Shown here piece after piece: positions 61,819 to 64,000 of a stretch of 64,000 bases of DNA. Both the position numbers and the translations under genes were made by a program. Position 1 is the stretch's first letter; every line of letters starts with the position of its first letter. Below the pieces are notes generated by a model that did no database searches, was not told the DNA's origin, and saw only the letters and a program-made list of their open reading frames with translations. Source of the DNA: Holdemania massiliensis (GTDB lineage: Bacteria > Bacillota_I > Bacilli_A > Erysipelotrichales > Erysipelotrichaceae). The DNA lies in assembly GCF_022440805.1 (NCBI RefSeq), contig NZ_JAKNTK010000001.1:1550001-1614000 (forward strand), read 5' to 3'.

Positions 61819-63804
61819 ATGAATATAGATTTTACGAATAAAAAGACGATCGCGCTGCTCAGTGCTGTCGGCGTATTAGCCATTGCAACAATTGCAGCCG
61901 TTGTCGTTTTGTTGACGCTGCCTGGCAAAGCGATTCAGGTGGAAGATTTCTCGGGGAAGACTGTTGAAGAAATCAAACAATGGGCAACTGAGAAAAAGCT
62001 GGCAGACAGTCAGCTGGTAATCGATTACGAATTCAGTGACACTGTAGAGAAGGATAAACTGATTTCGCAGAGTATTGCCTCAGAACAGAAGCTGAACAAA
62101 GACAGCGTTCTGACGGTTGTATTCTCCAAAGGTCCGGATCCGGATGTCGAAGTTACGCTGCCAGATTTTAAGGACATGACGGAAGAAGAAATCGAAAAGT
62201 TTGTGGAAACGAACAAACTATTGGATGTAACTTATGAATATGCTGTTGACGAAAAGATCGAGAAAGGCAAATTCATTAAAGTGAATGTAACGGATACCGT
62301 TGTTAAGCGCAGCACAATGCTGATCTTTACGATATCCCAAGGCGAGGATGGAACAGGCGAACAGATTATTGTTCCGGACTTCAGTGATTATACAAAGGCG
62401 AAGATTACAAACTGGGCGAAGGCTAACAAGGTGACCATCAACTGGAAAGAAGAAGCTAGTGATAAGATCGCTAAAGACAAAGTGATTTCGCAGGATCCGA
62501 AAGCTGGAGAAACAATTAAAACCGGCGATAAGATTACAGTAACCTTATCCTTGGGAAAAACGGTGACGATGAAATCTCTGGCGAAGATGAGCAAGGATGA
62601 AGCAAAGAAATGGCTGAATGATAACGGTTTGGTCGGAGAATTCAGTGAGGCGTACAGCGGTTCAATTGAATATGGCTATGTTATCTCCAATACACCTGAA
62701 AAAGGGGATGTTAAACAGGGAAGCACAGTCAAAGTCAAAGTTTCGTTAGGAAAGATTAAATTGGAATCCTTCATTGGCAAGAAAAAGGAAGATGCCGAGA
62801 ACTTCAAGAAGAAGGTAAACAATTCGGAAGCCAATCTGACGTTTACTTACAGCGAAGTAGAAAGTACGGAAGCCGTCGGAACAATTGTTTCTCAAGGCTA
62901 TGATTCAGGAACGTATTTATCTCCGGGAACGACAGTAAACTTCCAGATTTCCAAAGGAAAATCAGTAACTGTAGAGAATAAAGCAGGTTCTAGTGAAGAT
63001 GATTTTAAGAAATATATCAGCGGTTTAGGATTAAGCCTGGGCACACGTTCAACGGCTTATTCTGATAAGGCTGCTGGATTGATTATCGAAAATGAAACAG
63101 GAAAGAAAGCCGCGGGTTCTACTGTCTGGTACAAGGTTTCCTTGGGTGCATTCAGTCCGGCAGCAGGTGATTTTGAAAATAAGACCGTTGCGGAAGCTCG
63201 GAAAATTATTGAAAATGCCAATAATTCCGGTGCGGGATGGAGCTTTTCAGAAGGCGCGAGTGAATTTAACGACAGTATTGCGGCCGGAAATACCTTTGGA
63301 TGTTCAATTTCTGGCAAGACTGTGACCTGCAAAGTATCCAAAGGAAAAGGTGTTACCGTTAAGAGCTATGTTGGCGGTGCGGCTCCATGCTCTACGAACA
63401 GCTGTTCTGTCGACGGTGTGACAATTAAGCAAGTCTATCAGTCGGATTACAGCGATGTTCCTGAAGGACAAGTTGTCAGTCAGTCTGTGGATGCTGGAAA
63501 AGTCGTATCAGCAGGAACAGAGATCACCTTGACTCTGTCCAAAGGACCAAAGCCGGTTACAACGGCTAAGGTTCCGGATGGACCAGCAGCAATTTACCAG
63601 GGAGCAAGTTATGATGAATCTGTTAAAAATCTAAAGTTTTCGTTCAATAATGCCGGTTTCTACAATTTAACCTTTATTAAGGTAACAGGCGAAGTGGATA
63701 ATCCTCAGAGTATAAATGGGGCAATTAAATCCTGGTCTGTGGAATTTGGATCAGAGATTGAGACTTCAACTGAAATTGTTTTTGAGATTTATTCTGCCAG
63801 CTAA
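61819..63804 (+). CDS. Stand-alone multi-PASTA membrane protein
   Basis: A 661-residue protein with a short cytoplasmic N-terminus, one transmembrane helix (about 10-33) and about eight extracellular PASTA-like repeats of about 65-70 residues. Repeat ends show G-x-x-(V/I)-S-Q then G-(T/D)-x-(I/V)-T-(V/L)-x-(L/V)-S-x-G. PASTA domains bind muropeptides or beta-lactams and normally belong to PknB-type kinases or penicillin-binding proteins. No kinase or transpeptidase domain is present here. One repeat (about 515-540) carries three cysteines (AAPCSTNSCSVDG), unusual for the family. AGGAGG precedes the ATG. Likely a wall-sensing or wall-binding surface protein. Confidence 0.85.
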   Translation: MNIDFTNKKTIALLSAVGVLAIATIAAVVVLLTLPGKAIQVEDFSGKTVEEIKQWATEKKLADSQLVIDYEFSDTVEKDKLISQSIASEQKLNKDSVLTVVFSKGPDPDVEVTLPDFKDMTEEEIEKFVETNKLLDVTYEYAVDEKIEKGKFIKVNVTDTVVKRSTMLIFTISQGEDGTGEQIIVPDFSDYTKAKITNWAKANKVTINWKEEASDKIAKDKVISQDPKAGETIKTGDKITVTLSLGKTVTMKSLAKMSKDEAKKWLNDNGLVGEFSEAYSGSIEYGYVISNTPEKGDVKQGSTVKVKVSLGKIKLESFIGKKKEDAENFKKKVNNSEANLTFTYSEVESTEAVGTIVSQGYDSGTYLSPGTTVNFQISKGKSVTVENKAGSSEDDFKKYISGLGLSLGTRSTAYSDKAAGLIIENETGKKAAGSTVWYKVSLGAFSPAAGDFENKTVAEARKIIENANNSGAGWSFSEGASEFNDSIAAGNTFGCSISGKTVTCKVSKGKGVTVKSYVGGAAPCSTNSCSVDGVTIKQVYQSDYSDVPEGQVVSQSVDAGKVVSAGTEITLTLSKGPKPVTTAKVPDGPAAIYQGASYDESVKNLKFSFNNAGFYNLTFIKVTGEVDNPQSINGAIKSWSVEFGSEIETSTEIVFEIYSAS

Positions 63805-63816
63805 GAAAAGAAATGT

Positions 63817-63850
63817 GGATGAAGCGTGTTAAGCGTTCATCCTTTTTTTT
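63817..63850 (+). terminator. Intrinsic terminator after the PASTA gene
   Basis: GGATGAA / TTCATCC arms followed by eight T. Confidence 0.85.
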
Positions 63851-63899
63851 GGTTATAGTGTTAAATAAGAGCTAACCACTAATGTTCCGATAGAATTAA

Positions 63900-63963
63900 T
63901 GTTATAATAATAACAGAAAGACAACCATTTACAGCTCCAAGAAAAAGTCTGTGCAGCTGTAAA
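63900..63963 (+). promoter_or_regulatory. Extended -10 promoter and 5' hairpin at the right edge
   Basis: TGT followed by TATAAT (63900-63908) is a perfect extended -10. About 20 bases downstream a hairpin with perfect 9-base arms TTTACAGCT (63928) and AGCTGTAAA (63955) begins the predicted transcript. The gene it serves lies beyond the window. Confidence 0.45.
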
Positions 63964-64000
63964 TAAAGAATAAGTCAGGGTCAATCGCATAAACCGTAGA

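Noticed and set aside
1..64000. CRISPR array, tRNA, rRNA, insertion sequence or prophage
   Set aside because: No regularly spaced repeats, cloverleaf genes, transposase, integrase or phage structural genes were seen in either strand.

Overview
The window reads as chromosomal DNA from a low-to-mid GC member of the Bacillota. Its housekeeping gene order follows the Bacillus subtilis pattern: RNase J next to ftsK; the paired M16 peptidases; ffh-rpsP-khpA-rimM-trmD-rplS-lepB-rbgA-rnhB; dprA-topA-trmFO-xerC; and rpsB-tsf-pyrH-frr-uppS-cdsA-dxr-rseP. Several partners usual in Bacillus are missing (hslVU and codY between xerC and rpsB, proS-polC after rseP). Together with strong GGAGG ribosome binding sites, many extended -10 promoters and gut-type accessory genes, this suggests an intestinal Erysipelotrichia-like organism such as Holdemania. 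That placement is inference from gene order and style, not from a marker search.

Layout. 1-2.5 kb: end of an RNase J gene and the FtsK/SpoIIIE translocase. 2.6-10.4 kb: a BMP-family nucleoside-binding lipoprotein and its NupOPQ-like transporter, separated by a two-gene unit encoding an HTH-ABC fusion and an FtsX-type permease. 10.5-12.5 kb: a heparinase II/III-family protein. 12.5-16.1 kb: a markedly AT-rich island with a small methyltransferase and a large nuclease-helicase-HTH protein; this is the best candidate for an undescribed system. 16.1-18.2 kb (minus strand): nicotinamidase and nicotinate phosphoribosyltransferase for NAD salvage. 18.5-23.4 kb: two M16-family proteins, an SSB and a VanRS-like two-component system. 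23.7-45.3 kb: the protein export, ribosome, DNA topology, translation factor and isoprenoid/phospholipid genes, ending with galE. A secreted lipoprotein gene is inserted between tsf and pyrH, and frr carries an apparent frameshift in a run of seven A.

45.3-53.7 kb: a redox/transport region with two exported FAD-dependent reductases (one with two FMN-attachment domains), a LysR regulator, a cytosolic S41-like protein that seems to lack the catalytic serine, and a MATE exporter. Copies of a TTTAC-N4-GTAAA palindrome sit near three of these genes. 53.8-64 kb: cell-envelope genes, namely a membrane-anchored protein, a large secreted GH73 glucosaminidase and a stand-alone multi-PASTA membrane protein, interspersed with a TetR-regulated small membrane protein and the Tex protein.

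Most transcription units end in clear intrinsic terminators. No tRNA, rRNA, CRISPR array, insertion sequence or integrase was seen.
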